From Pithys albifrons albifrons (Eukaryota > Chordata > Aves > Passeriformes > Thamnophilidae): a stretch of DNA of 64,000 bases. Both the position numbers and the translations under genes were made by a program. Location: NCBI RefSeq assembly GCF_047495875.1, contig NC_092467.1, positions 29,109,066-29,173,065 on the forward strand, read 5' to 3'. This document shows positions 50,787 to 62,226 of the stretch, in pieces. The notes beneath the pieces are model-generated. The model was not told the origin of the DNA. It did not search any database and saw nothing but the letters and a program-made list of their open reading frames with translations. How positions within the stretch are numbered: the stretch's first letter is position 1; each line of letters starts with the position of its first letter.

Positions 50787-53700
50787 AAGGTATAAATATG
50801 CAATCTAGGCCAAACAACTCCAGTGTTTCTGGGCAGCTCTTGTGTATGTGTGTAAAGTGTGGCTGCGTAGAAGTCTGATGGATGAACAGAAATGCACTGG
50901 AGATGTTTTGCCTGAAGCATCATGCATAAATCCTGGTCTGTATTCTTTTCTTTCACAGCAAGAACTGGCAAAGTATTGATTTGGCTGAGATTGCCATGGA
51001 ACAAGGAGGCTGTTTTGTACTGGGAGACGTTTCTCCTCTCTGGGAGTTCTTGAACGCTGGCACAATGTGTGGCATGCAGGTGCTCTGTGCTGCAAGTCAT
51101 GAGCAGAGGAAGGGAATTGTGGGCCAGCACCGCAGGCTGGAATGTGATACAATTTAATTTAACAGTGATGTTTGAGGAGATTGAGTTGCCCAGGATTTTG
51201 TACCTGTTGCATCTGCTGTCATTGTAAATAAAATTCTCACACTGCTCTTGGATCAATTGGAAGGCCAAAGTCTGGAGCCATTGGAAACAGGGCTCTCAGC
51301 ATCTTTTGGAAGATGCAGGATGCAGTCCAGTGTCAACACGGAATGAATGTGAATCTTCTGGTGCAGGAAAAAGGTAATGTGGGCTGAAATGGTGGAGCTG
51401 CATGAGTCACCCAGAAGTGAGTCTGGTGTGTTATGTGTGAGGTTTGTGTGGTTGTGCAAATATGAGCCTGTGGGAGGGATGATTCTACACCACTGGACAG
51501 CCCAGATGTCCATGGGCAGAGTGTGCACATGTGAACTGTGTGGGTGTTACGTACAACATCACAGTTGAGTGAGCAAATTTGTAACCCAACCTTGTCACTG
51601 GCTGGGGCCAAGCTATGAGAAAATGGTTAAAGCCATGGAGAAAGAGGATACACAGTCTGCCTTAGAGGTAAAGTTTTTCCATCTGACTTCAACTGAAGTT
51701 TGAACTGTGTCCTAAGCTAATAACGTTTACACCATCGAAGGGAGGAGGCCTTGGGTTCTGTAATGAGTCTGCAGTTTGTTCTGCGATACCTTTTTACTTT
51801 CTGCCATGTGAGTTGCTCATGCTCTGGACAACCTTGGATGGGTATTTACAGAGTGAGAATGTGTGAAACCTTCACCTTTCAAACATGTGTTCAGCCTTAG
51901 GAACTGTAATGATTCATGTCCTCGTCTAATGACCATTGATTAAATGCGAAAAACTTGGATAAATCTTCTGAGAGGCTTAAAACACGATGTATATCTTGAT
52001 TCCAAAACAGCCATATGGGTTGTGTGACTCATTTCTTCAGATGCTGTTCATAAAAATCAATTATATGGTCACTTTGGCTACCAGAAGGGATCTTTTCTGT
52101 TGCCCATTTGTTTCCTAATACTGTATTTTATGACTCTTAGAAAATCATAAAATGCTTACAAATTAGATAATACTTCTGGCAAGAAACATCTTCCATGAGA
52201 CAGATTTGTGGTAGTTTAGTTAAAGCAGGCTGGGATCTTAGGACATGCTGAAATTTTTAGCATTGATGTGCTAAAAACACCTGGGAGAGGAAAGGGGGAA
52301 ATGCAAAGCATCTGGGAAAAGAAGTGAAGCTGTAGAGAGAGAGGTGATTGTTTGGTGGTTGGAATGTGGTGACTTGCTTGACTCTCTTGTTCCTTGCCCA
52401 AGTCATGTAGACTGATGTTTTCACATCTGATGGCTAAAATTAGGAAGCTCAAGTCATTGTACTGTGATTACCTCAAACCTTGTACTCTCTGTGCATGATT
52501 TGAACACCAGGTAAAGGGATCAGGTGGCTTTGCTACCAGTGTGAAGGTGTAGGTTGCTGTGGCAGAAAAGTTCTGTTGACTTCTGTAGATCAAGCCTTAG
52601 CCAAAGAGATTAACAGATGCTGGGACCTTGTTTATGATACACAATGCAATTGAGATGTACAAAGTCTTGATAAATAACATGTAGTGCTTTTTCCAGTTAT
52701 GTGATGCAGCAGTGTGGTCATCCCTGGGAAATGGGAGGGGATTTATGGAAAGCTAAAAGTTGCTATTCCTTCTCTGGGATAAACCATTTGAGAGACTGGC
52801 CCTGTTTGCTTCCTATCTATAAAATATGCAGACTTTTTTCTGCCTTCTCTGGCCATAAATTCTGCTTTTGTGTCTCAGCATCGCAGGTCAGCATTAGCAT
52901 CGTTTGTCTGCTGAGGGAGGCAGAGTGGTACAGCAGCTCTCTGAACCTCCAGATCAGGATGGTTTTTGGTGGTGTCCACAGAGATGTGACCCTGGGCTAT
53001 AAGAATTAATGAAAAATATTAATTTAAAAGGAGCAAAGCTGGAATGTATCCTTGTCAGAGAGCATTGCAGCTACTTTAGATAACACACTTTGTCTCCTGA
53101 ATAAAGAAAGATTGATTATCTTAGATTATCTCATTATCTCATGCTCACTGTGTGTTTGTTCTGAATGAAATACAACTTAGCAACCAGCTGCCTATGCCTG
53201 TGTATGTCAATCTGACAGATCCACCACCCTTTCCCAAAAGGCTTTTGATGTCCTGTGGCTGGTGAATGGCTTGATTAGGAGTCCCTCAGGAGTTTCAAGA
53301 CTAATCTTCAGATAAATCTCTTTTCATGCCCTGCCCTCGTATTTCCACTGCCTGTTCCATGTGTGGGACATCCATTGACAGAAACCCACTCCAGTGCAAA
53401 TGTTACCCTAACATAAACACATTGCTGCATTTCCTAATTTTATTTTTCTGGAGCAGTACATATAAATTGTTGTTTGCCCTTGCTCAGCTCTTTGAAATAT
53501 TGCTCGGCCACTCACCGATCTTATCTTACACAAATATTTACACACGTTTGTACTTTGTAAAGCATGATTTAAATTGCCTTTGTTGGACAAAGGAGACAGT
53601 GCCTCTGTGATCCAATGCTCTGTTCCTGGGGTTGTGAGGCGGCCAGCCTGTGATACTTGTCCCATGGAGAATTCTTGCTAACTCAGCTAGAAGGCTGCCA

Positions 53701-53799
53701 GCATCTCCCAGAAATAACCCATATTGCCATCGAAGCTTCTGGCCATCCTCTGCCACCTTCCTGAGTAGCTTGATCTGCCATGGACTGAATGAGCACAGA

Positions 53800-54064
53800 A
53801 CTGTAGTGACAAAACAAGAGGGAATGACTTCAAACTGACAGAGAATAAATCATATATTAAGAAGAAATTCTTCCCTGTGAGGGTGGTGAGGGCCCGGCAC
53901 AGGTTGCCCAGAGCAGCTGTGGCTGCCCCATCCCTGGATATTCAAGGTCAGCTTGGGTGGAGCTCTGAGCAACCTGGTCTAGTGGAAGGTGTCCATGCCA
54001 ACGGCAGGGGAGTGGAACTGGATAATCTTTGAGTTCCCTTCCAAACCAAACCATTCTATGATTC
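53800..54064 (+). mobile_element. CR1 LINE 3' region with tail
   Basis: This is a clear CR1 copy in sense orientation. In order it contains acaaaacaagagggaatgac, aagaagaaattcttccctgt, gagggtggtgagggcc, ggcacaggttgcccagagca, gctgtggctgccccatccct, gagcaacctggtctagtgg and cttccaaaccaaaccattct, and it closes with the tail attctatgattc. It is 5'-truncated to about 265 bp. Compared with the other copies it is well preserved, which suggests a more recent insertion. No reverse transcriptase coding sequence remains. Confidence 0.95.
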
Positions 54065-57000
54065 AGTTTTTACAACATCCCATCCCTCTGACAAATCTTA
54101 GGAGAAAGTATTTTAAACATTCCACCGTGATACTTGGATGCCTTCGCTCCAACAGAAGTCGCACAATTCAGGCAGAAGTTTCTGGGTGAGGCTGCAGCCT
54201 CCAGAGAGTCAGAGGGAACACTTGTGACGGTTCCTCTGGCCTGAAAACATACGAATTTGTGCATTTCCATATTAATACATTTTTCTGTGCATAAATCACT
54301 AGGCACTATTTAAAATGAGTCATCTGAAAGGAAAGATGCATCACTGCTGTGAGCTTGCTGGAGGCTCAGAGCTCACACTTGCTTAAAAATGGTGAGGAGT
54401 CACTGGGTTTGACTTTCTGCTGTTTAATTCTCTCTAAGGTGGCCCAACAGTACCATGTCAGTTGTGCTGCTCCAGTAAAGTAATCAGCAATTATCTGGCC
54501 TGAGTCATGATTCAGCTTGTGCTGCCTTTTTAGAATCCTGAAATAGAGAAAGAGATAGGTGGAAGCAGAAGGAACAAACTGGATCAAATGATGGTAAAAA
54601 CAGCTCAAAGTCAATCCAGTGATGGGTGATTCTGTTTTTATAGAGGCCAGCAAAGTTCAGCAAAGCCCATTAAGACTTCTGAGCCAGGTCAATGCTTCAT
54701 CAGGATGGCTGCGTGGTGAATTGTGCACCTAATGCACTTTTAATGAAAATGTTATCCTCTGGAGCAAGGCCAGGTACGACTAGAGCAGGAGCAAAGACCC
54801 TCCGTTCCCTAGAAATCGTGGGAAAAGATAATACAGCTATTTCATAAGCCTGTATGTTTTAAAAGTCTAAGAAATCCAGCCCACATCAACAGCAGAACGA
54901 ACAGGCTTCTACATGGACACGTCATTTAATCACAATTTAATAAGGCTCCTGTATCAGACTTTCGTAATGAAACCTTTGGGCAGATCCAAACAAAGGGGTC
55001 ACTGTGGGAGAGAAGAATGCAGCCTTTGATTCACGGTTTCTTTTTAGGGTTCACCATGTTTCATTTTCAGTAAGCTGCTGGTGAAATAAAATGCTTTCCA
55101 CATGCCAACTGTTACCTCATAAATGGTCCTTATGAAAAGTAATTTGTGATCACAAGATGATTATCAGCCTTCTCAGCCCAGCTCCTGTGAGAAGGGTGAG
55201 TTCTTCTTCCCCTAAAGAAGTCCTTGGGTATTGAGGCCTTTCACAAGTGCTCCAGAGAGGTGTTTAGGGCCTGGATGACAAAAGGGTGTTATTTCAATAA
55301 TGCAGCAAGCATTGTTTTTAACCAGCACATGATATAGAGTGTGTGCTGAACACTGCACTGATACTGAGGAGGTGCAGTCTGGTCTTCAGTATTTGGATAT
55401 GGAGAAGTTCCTTGTTTTTTCACTAGCAGAACTATCCTGGTGTGTCATGTGTGGCAGAATGTTGTTCCCAAGGATTCCATCAGCCCATCCCTGGGACTGC
55501 TCAGTATTAATTTTGTTCTTCATTTGTTTTGTTCATCTAAGTTTTACACAGGCATTGGGCTGGACAGTTGCATTTTGTGTATTGGAAAAAATAACTAAAC
55601 TCTCCAGTGAGTCTCACCACAAGGAAAATTTTACTGGAGGAAAGAAGAGTTTAAAGTTGTTTTCACTTGTGAGACTCTTTAGAGGCTGAGCTTCATATTG
55701 TTGTCTTCTCTGATGTGGTGCTGGGAAGGCAAGAGGAGCCTCTCCTGTGCAAGGGTGTGGATCTCCAGGTTACCTGCCAAGCTGCTTTTGGCAGCTGCCA
55801 CCCCAAAAACTTGGTCAGTGTGCACAAGTCCTATCTTGCCCCTCTACAAATCCCTCCTTAAAACTCTTTGCTCATGTGATAAAGGCACAAAATTGTCAGA
55901 ACTGATGTGCGCTGAGCAAGGTTCATCCAGTGCTCCTGTTCATCTTGAGCTCTCTGTCTAGCCATGGGCTGTGTTTCTGGCTGGGCTTGCTGTAGGCACC
56001 CATTGAGACAGGACATCCCTTTGCTGCATGCTCTTGTCAGACTTCTGAGTTTGGGACCTGCAGCTGCACATTTTTTGCCTGCAGTGCTTTCCCTTTGGTG
56101 GATTGCCTCTGTATATCCTTGTGTGTGCCTATATATTAAAATATATGTGTGAGCACATGGGCTATATCCATAGTGGCACAGAAATCTATTTACAACACAG
56201 TATTGTTAATACACAAATTATTACAATATATAAAACCTGTTAAATCCTTCCTGTGTCTCATGGTGACTGGATAGGTGACAGTTGATTTGCAACACCACGG
56301 CAAGCCAAACAAATGCTATGTGTTGGTTTTTCCTGCTGTGAGGAGCATGGTGCCCCTGGTGAGGATGGAGTCAGTGTTCCTTCAGCTCAGTCTTTCTCAG
56401 CTTCAAATGTGATGTTTTAAAGGGGAGTCATCACCTGCATGCAGCTATGGCTCTTCCAAGGAAGGCTCTTTGCATGCTTGGCAGTCTTAAGCAGTATACA
56501 CTGAAATTCCATGATGGGACACTTGGCAGGCAGGTGTTCTGGCTTCTAAATGTCTCCATAACTGTTATCTCTTCAGTTTTAAACAAGGACAACTTGGATT
56601 TGCTTTGTCATGCTCTAATGCTGCAGAACTAATAGAACTATGAAATCAGCCCCTTTGCTATTTCTTTTTTCTGTTCACCAAACAGTTTTTCATGGTGGTG
56701 CAAGGTGAATTAAAATCCTGCTTGAACAGAATGCTGTGAAAAGGTACTGGGTTTTCGTTCTTTACCTTTAAGAAAAAAAGCAACAAGGTAAACCACAACT
56801 GGAAAGGCCAATAATTTTTTTTTACATCCTGGGGATTTCATGGCTTTAAACTCTTCTCAACAGTGTGCCTTATCTGCAATAATAACTGCAGGGGTGCTGA
56901 ATCTAAAGCCATCAGGCTTTCCTTGCCAGTTTTCCTGTGTTACGTGAACAGTCAGAGAAGCTGCTGCTTTCCTGATTACAAAACAGAAATGGCGAACAAG

Positions 57001-57895
57001 CAAAGAATGCTCTTGGCTTCTACCCAAAGTTTGTTAAAAGAAACAATGCTACATGCAGTCAAATGATATCTGAACATGAGAGTTAGGGATTGCAGGGTGG
57101 CAAAAATGCTTGAAGGGAGAGACTGTGGGTGACAGGTGTTGGGACAAGGATTTTATGCCTGCCTGCTGCTAGTTAAATGCAGGATGCTGCATCCTCCCCA
57201 TGGCTCGCTCATCTTTTCCAGTCATCCTTTCTAGCAAAGCTTTGCATGTTATCTTTGGCCAATCTGAGGTAGAGTAGTATATCCCTGGCTGCATCTGATA
57301 CTAACAAAATGTGGCTGAAACAAAATATAATAGTTCTCAGACTAATCCTCACTTTCTTATTTTTACATCAGAAGCAGGGCATTTGTCCATCAGTGGCTCC
57401 ACTACAATCGTGGTAAGTAAAGACAGCCCATTTGCAGCTCTCCATAAATAAGCCTTGCTGCTCCTCATCCTAGTTTTCCTGGCAAATTCCTTTGCTTTCT
57501 TTTCAGAATACCTTCCCAAAGCTGCTGCTGAAGTGCCAAATGCCTCTGTAAAGACTTTTGCAGAAGCTGAGGTTACAAGGCCTCTCCTTAAATCAGAGCT
57601 GAATTGTTTGGAGCATGTCAGACTTCTACGTGATGATGTTTCCAAACCTGAGACCCTTTCTGCATGCTGCAGATCCTACAACCAGGGCACCAAAGCACCC
57701 ACATACTGGGTCTTTATGTACCACCTTAGCTCTGGTGTTAGGCTGACTTCCAGCATGGTTGAACACTGCTCTTCCAGCTCCAGTCTGTACCCATGACCCC
57801 AACAAAATGGGGCCTGGGTCTTTGTGAGTGAGGAGGCTGAGGGGCACAGGAAGCTGGGAGGTGACACAGCCAGGACAGTTGACTCCAGCTCAGCA
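54065..57895. other. Unique non-coding sequence
   Basis: No gene or RNA recognised. The stretch 54.47-55.16 kb is unique A+T-rich DNA with regulatory-like words. The stretch 57.35-57.80 kb has open frames on both strands (98 codons minus, 113 codons plus) but no resemblance to a known protein. Confidence 0.6.
54470..55165. promoter_or_regulatory. Possible conserved regulatory block
   Basis: Long unique sequence with words such as gtaatcagcaattatc, cctgagtcatgattcag (AP-1-like TGAGTCA), gtcatttaatcac, cctttgattcac and gtaatttgtgatcac. Repeat signatures and plausible coding frames are absent. This is a texture-based guess that cross-species alignment would settle. Confidence 0.2.
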
Positions 57896-58114
57896 CAGGG
57901 ATATCATATTAGCAAAAATTTCTTCACCAAAAGGGTTGTCAAACACTGCTGTCCAGGGCAGTGGTGGAGTCACCATCCCTGGAGGGATTTAAAAGCCATG
58001 CAGATGTGGCAGTTGGAGACATGGTTTAGTGGTGGACTCGGCAATGATGGGTTAATGGTTGGACTCAATGATCTCAGAGGGCTTTTCCAATGTAAACGAT
58101 TCCATGATTCCATG
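57896..58114 (+). mobile_element. CR1 LINE 3' end, second subfamily, with octamer tail
   Basis: The segment reads gcaaaaatttcttcaccaaa, gtggtggagtcaccatccct, ggagacatggtttagtggtgg, ggttaatggttggactcaatg, atctcagagggcttttcc and ends in the tandem tail gattccatgattccatg. This wording (gacatggtttagtgg) differs from the copies at 41.8 and 53.8 kb, so it belongs to another CR1 subfamily. It is sense-strand, 5'-truncated to about 220 bp, and lacks coding sequence. Confidence 0.93.
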
Positions 58115-59339
58115 TTATATGAGCTGCCTACAGTGAAGGACATGCCCTTTTTCTTTGCTTACTCATAGTTGGAGTTCTGGGGAGTTCATGTGTTAATGAG
58201 TGTCAAAATAAAAAGTTGGAAAAAAGAATAATATGACAGGGCATGGTTAGTGTCCATCAGTGGCTAAAGCTCTCCAGAGGAGGAAGAGACAGCACACATG
58301 TTGCACCTTACCTGGATGGCAGCAGTGTGTCTCCCGAGGCAGCATCTCCCTGTCCTTCAGCACTGGCTCTCCAGGAAACATTCCTGCTAGGAAGCCTTGT
58401 TGAAGGCTGCTGAAGCAACACAAACATCTCTTGCCTTCAGCTGGCCTTGGCTTGAGCTCTGGGAATTCCTCAGTGGAAGAGGAGGTGATCCAAAGACAGT
58501 GACATGTGGCTTGGAGGGAATGCTCCTCACGGAGACCAAAGTGGCTGTAACCGTCCACCTTCTAGCAGGGGTCAGTCCCATTCCTCATGCATCTCCACTG
58601 ATGTGAGTCTGGAAGGACCCTCATAGCACAGGAGCAACCCCCAGCACCTCATCAGTTCCGCCTGAACGTGATGCTCCTTCCAGTCTTGATTTGGGTGGAA
58701 AGTCCTTCCACTACCATTGCCACCTCTGGCAAAGCAGCTGTTCTCTAACCCAGGCACAAAGTGACCTGCGCTCACCACTTAGGGGAGAGGAATAAAAATG
58801 CTGAGAGCATGTCAGTACCCGGCACAGGAAAGGTTGTTTTTCATTTATTGTTGAGATATCAAAGATGGGGGAAGCATAGAAGCAGCTCTGGAGGAGCAGA
58901 GCGGAAGGACTCATAGCGTAGGAAGCGTTGGTCAAATAAAAGCAGAGGATGTTTATGGTGTGAAATCGGGAAGTGTTTTCCGGAAGCTTGTAGGAAAATT
59001 CAGCTGAGATAGGAGAAGGTACAGCAGGAATGCAGAGACAGAGGGGAGGGACACTCTGCCTTTTTTAGCTGTATTTATAGGAAATTGGACCATCCTCAAC
59101 TTCGATGTTCAGTCATGAGCTGCCCCAGATTTCCCTGCCAGCCCCATTCCTGCAATTCTCACTCAGGAAATGGTGCTGGTGTGTGTGCAGGGCTATTTCG
59201 GGGCTGGAGGCTATTTCAAGAAGCATCAGCAAGGCCAAGCTCATCAGTGCTGTCACAGATGGACCTTAAGGGGGTGAACTTGGCTCATTGAATTAACATG
59301 TTTGGGCTGTCTAAAAGAAAGAGCAGTGGAGGAAAACAG
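58115..59339. other. Unique non-coding sequence
   Basis: I see no gene, RNA or recognisable repeat. Several open frames of 60-100 codons overlap on both strands in this slightly G+C-richer part, but none resembles a known protein. Confidence 0.6.
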
Positions 59340-59431
59340 ACTTTTTTTTTTTCCTTTTTTCTTTTTTTTTTTTTTAATTTTCTTTGTTTGGTTGGGTTTT
59401 TTTTGTTGTTGTTGTTTGTTTGTCTTCACAA
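59340..59431. repeat. Long T-rich / (TTG)n tract
   Basis: Long T runs broken by cc or c, then tttggttggg, another T run and (ttg)n with tttgtttgtc. At about 90 bp it is the longest low-complexity tract in the window. An open frame through it encodes only a repetitive hydrophobic or lysine-rich string and is not a gene. Confidence 0.9.
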
Positions 59432-59590
59432 CTGCCACTGAAGGTTTCAATGTGTTACAGGAAGCATCTTTGTTTTATATGACTTAAATGAAAGATCTAT
59501 TTTTCTCTTCTTTTAACTGAGGATAAAACAGACTTGGAAGACCTCCCAAAATGGCAAAAGGTATCATTTAAGCCTGAAGGAAGAGCACTG

Positions 59591-59702
59591 GACAACACCC
59601 TCAGACATATGGTCAGGTTCTTGGGGTTGTCCTGTGCTGGGTCAGGAACTGGACTCCACGACCCTTGTGGGTCCTTTCCAGCTCAGGATATCCAATGATT
59701 CA
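59591..59702 (+). mobile_element. CR1 LINE 3' end, third subfamily
   Basis: The wording acaccctcagacatatggtc, cttggggttgtcctgtgctgg, gtcaggaactggactccacg, acccttgtgggtcctttcc and agctcaggatatccaatgattc is typical of a further CR1 subfamily (usual form: ggagttggactcgatgatccttgtgggtc). The tail is reduced to one octamer-like unit. It is sense-strand, 5'-truncated to about 110 bp, and non-coding. Confidence 0.9.
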
Positions 59703-59913
59703 CTGACTTGCAAGCTCTCTTGCATAGAGGCACTAAAACTTCTTAGTTTTATTTCTCTAGCTCTGCCCAAACTTATGGTGTGGCACAGATTAGTGAAAAT
59801 AATCTTGTTAAACAACAACAAATTCTTGGAATGTGATCTCAAGGCCGAGCTTAAAAGCTATGAATGATTAAATACCTGGCACAAATGAAAGGTAATAATC
59901 CTTATAATTCTTC

Positions 59914-59945
59914 ACATCCAATCCATCCAATCCTTCCAATCCATC
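59914..59945. repeat. ATCC / CCAAT-type microsatellite
   Basis: An imperfect tandem run of atcc and atcca units (catccaatccatccaatcc and on). It contains three CCAAT words, but their regular spacing follows from the repeat and need not mean NF-Y binding. Confidence 0.8.
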
Positions 59946-60296
59946 ATTAATCATGCGTGCTGTGGTCACTCTAAAATTCACTGCTGTGGGAAATCATCCC
60001 AGTTAAATGTCCTGGCTGCTATAACTTTTTTTTCTTTTTGAGGAATGTTTTAATTTTACACTCATCAATGGCATATCTAGGTTATCCAGACAGCTCAAGA
60101 AGTGTCTTTATTCACCTTTCAGGGCAATGTGGTGAGGAATTATTTCTTGTTTGTGAGCGATAGTGACTGAACATGGGCATTACTGGAGGGGAAGGAACCA
60201 CTTTCTCCTACATTCCACTTCACTCACAATGAGGACAAGAGACTTAGCAGGAGAGATGTAAGATCTGGTGGTAAGCAAGGCTGATATTTCCATGTA

Positions 60297-60318
60297 TTTG
60301 ATTTAAATTTTAATCAAA
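60297..60318. repeat. Imperfect 22-bp palindrome with two TCF/LEF-like arms
   Basis: The sequence starts tttgattt and ends taatcaaa. Twenty of 22 positions match the reverse complement. Each arm carries a TTTGAT/ATCAAA word as recognised by TCF/LEF, and the centre is AAATTT. Confidence 0.65.
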
Positions 60319-60506
60319 GTGAATTGTTTTTCAAACACAGATAACACGGCAGTGGCTCCAAAAATAAAACACGAACAAGCAATCTATCAGGCATGTCTGT
60401 CAGCAAAACAGACGCCCTCTCATAAACCTGCCAAAGCAGCCCTTTGCTTCAAACAATAAAAACTGGGAGGAATGGAAAACCTCAGCTTTAAAAAGCTTTG
60501 GAAGTT

Positions 60507-60531
60507 AAAAAAATAAAATAAAATAAAAAAA
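60507..60531. repeat. (AAAAT)n microsatellite
   Basis: An A-rich run with T every five bases (aaataaaataaaataaaa). It is short and imperfect at both ends. No retroposon body is recognisable upstream. Confidence 0.85.
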
Positions 60532-62207
60532 TCCTAGCTCTCAATCAGTGTAATTTGGACTAGGCTAATGTAAAAATGAAAGCCATTCAATAAATCTTTT
60601 AGTGGAGATCAAAAGCAATGAGTGCAGGAAACCAGAAAATTGATGATACGACATTTTCCGACACTCTATAACATTCATATTATTCAGAGAACTGCCAACC
60701 GCAATTGTTCGAATACTCTTTTAACCGATGTTGTTACTTGAACTCACGAGCCAGCCACTGGTCTCCCCAAGGAAAACCATATGGGAAGACAGTAGCTCAA
60801 TTAAAAGTAATGTGGTGTGTGGCTCTTAATCCTTGGTTGAGCCCTTGTGCCAGCAAGCTCTTAAGTATGTGCTTAAATTTAAGCCTGTGCTCAATTTTTA
60901 TCTGTTTTATGTGCATTTCCCAAGTGAAATACCCAAAATACTGTTGAATCCCCTCTTGCAAAGGGTCTGCTCTGCACCTGGACGTGCTCAGAAGTGGCAT
61001 CTATGTTCTCCTGGGTGCACTGGACTCTGTGAGCATTTCTGGGCGGTTTCTGTCATGGATAGGTACTGATTTCTGATTGCAAAACCTGATCTGAATCCTG
61101 TCTCCCTCTAGTGTTTTGAAAACACTTTGAGTAAGAGGTAAAGGAAGTGTCAGAGATTTAATGTCCAAGGCACTCTCCTAGTTAAGTGAGCAGAGAACAG
61201 ATGCCAACAAGCCCTCCTCAGAGCTGCACACCTCGTGGATGGCCAGGGGAGAGGGCTTGGAGGAATTTTGGATGGGGGGCACCGTGCTGTGAGCAGAGCT
61301 GCCACTGGCTGATTTGGCTGATAAGTCAGTGTGTTTTGGCTGGGTTGTGCTGTATCTTCTGCTCTGCTGCAGGAATAGTTTCTCTGTTGCGTGCTGGCGT
61401 CTGTGCTGACTGTGAGTCTGGCATCCTCTCGCCTGTCCTGAAAATTAGTGACATCTGAAGAGAGTGAATGATGAAAACAAGATTATGAAAAGCCCACTTG
61501 TCTGCAAAGAAAAGTACTGGAGCCTTCCTGTGGAACATGCAGGTTGGGTTGTGCCCCTCTCACCAGGCATTGTCTGCCATCCTGTGTCCACAGTGCCTGA
61601 GACCTGCCCAGCAGAGAGGTGGTGTCATGACATTGCTCTCCCCTGGTCAGGCTCCTAGAGCTGATCCCAGCAGATGGGAACAGCATGTGGAGTGGAGATG
61701 AAAACGTGCTTATTTTACTCGTATTTTCCTTTCCCTCTCCTTTGATGGGGGCAAAGCTGCCTGCACCTTGGCTACAGGCTCACAATGGACAATGTCCCAT
61801 GGAAGATGTGCCAGCCTCATTTCTTTTCCCATGGCATTTTACCAGTCATTAATCCTTTTGATTTTAGCCTCTTTGAAGTCCAGGGTTTGGATGTTTTTCA
61901 GCTCCCACTGAAATCGGACATGAACACACTTCAACCAGTGCAAAAGTTTAAACCTCTTATTCATACACCCTGGAAAGGCTTTCACTTGATATGCTGACAA
62001 TGACTGACTTTATTATGGTTATCTTTTGGCAATATCTCCTTTTGCAATTGATAGTGTCTTGTATTTTCCTGGTGCCAGGTTTAATTTCCAACCTTAGTGA
62101 ATGAGCTGGGCTGTCGTGTTCCTCTGCCAGGCTTAGGCATTTGTTGGGCAGCCCATGATTTCAGTGGTAAATACACAGAGGAGTAAAATAAACATGTAAC
62201 CCAACAG

Positions 62208-62226
62208 CATACACAGACACACACAT
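62208..62226. repeat. Short CA-rich run
   Basis: The sequence acacagacacacacat is a short, imperfect CA microsatellite with no further context. Confidence 0.65.

Larger units (their letters stand above)
47007..53799. other. Unique non-coding sequence
   Basis: No gene recognised. Contents are T/G-rich runs at about 48070-48115, a 20-base poly(A) at 49331-49350 and a weak CR1-like end near 50.75 kb. The 179-codon minus-strand frame (50729-51268) and the 169-codon plus frame (47171-47680) resemble no family. The former begins or ends in the weak CR1-like sequence. Confidence 0.6.
60290..60720. promoter_or_regulatory. Candidate conserved regulatory block
   Basis: Unique A+T-rich sequence beginning with the TCF-like palindrome at 60297-60318. 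It continues with aacacagataacac (GATA-like), gcaatctatcagg, cataaacctgcc (HOX-like), aaacaataaaaactgg (SOX/HOX-like), ggaggaatgg (TEAD-like) and ccgcaattgttcg. No repeat except the AAAAT run and no coding-like frame. The enhancer role is inferred from word density only. Confidence 0.25.

Noticed and set aside
50729..51268. 179-codon open frame on the minus strand
   Set aside because: Resembles no family, and its end lies in a possible CR1 tail.
57265..57281. let-7-like start (tgaggtaga...)
   Set aside because: Only the first eight bases agree with let-7, and there is no complementary arm within hairpin distance.
59253..59487. Lysine-rich and phenylalanine-rich open frames
   Set aside because: They are translations of the T-rich low-complexity tract.
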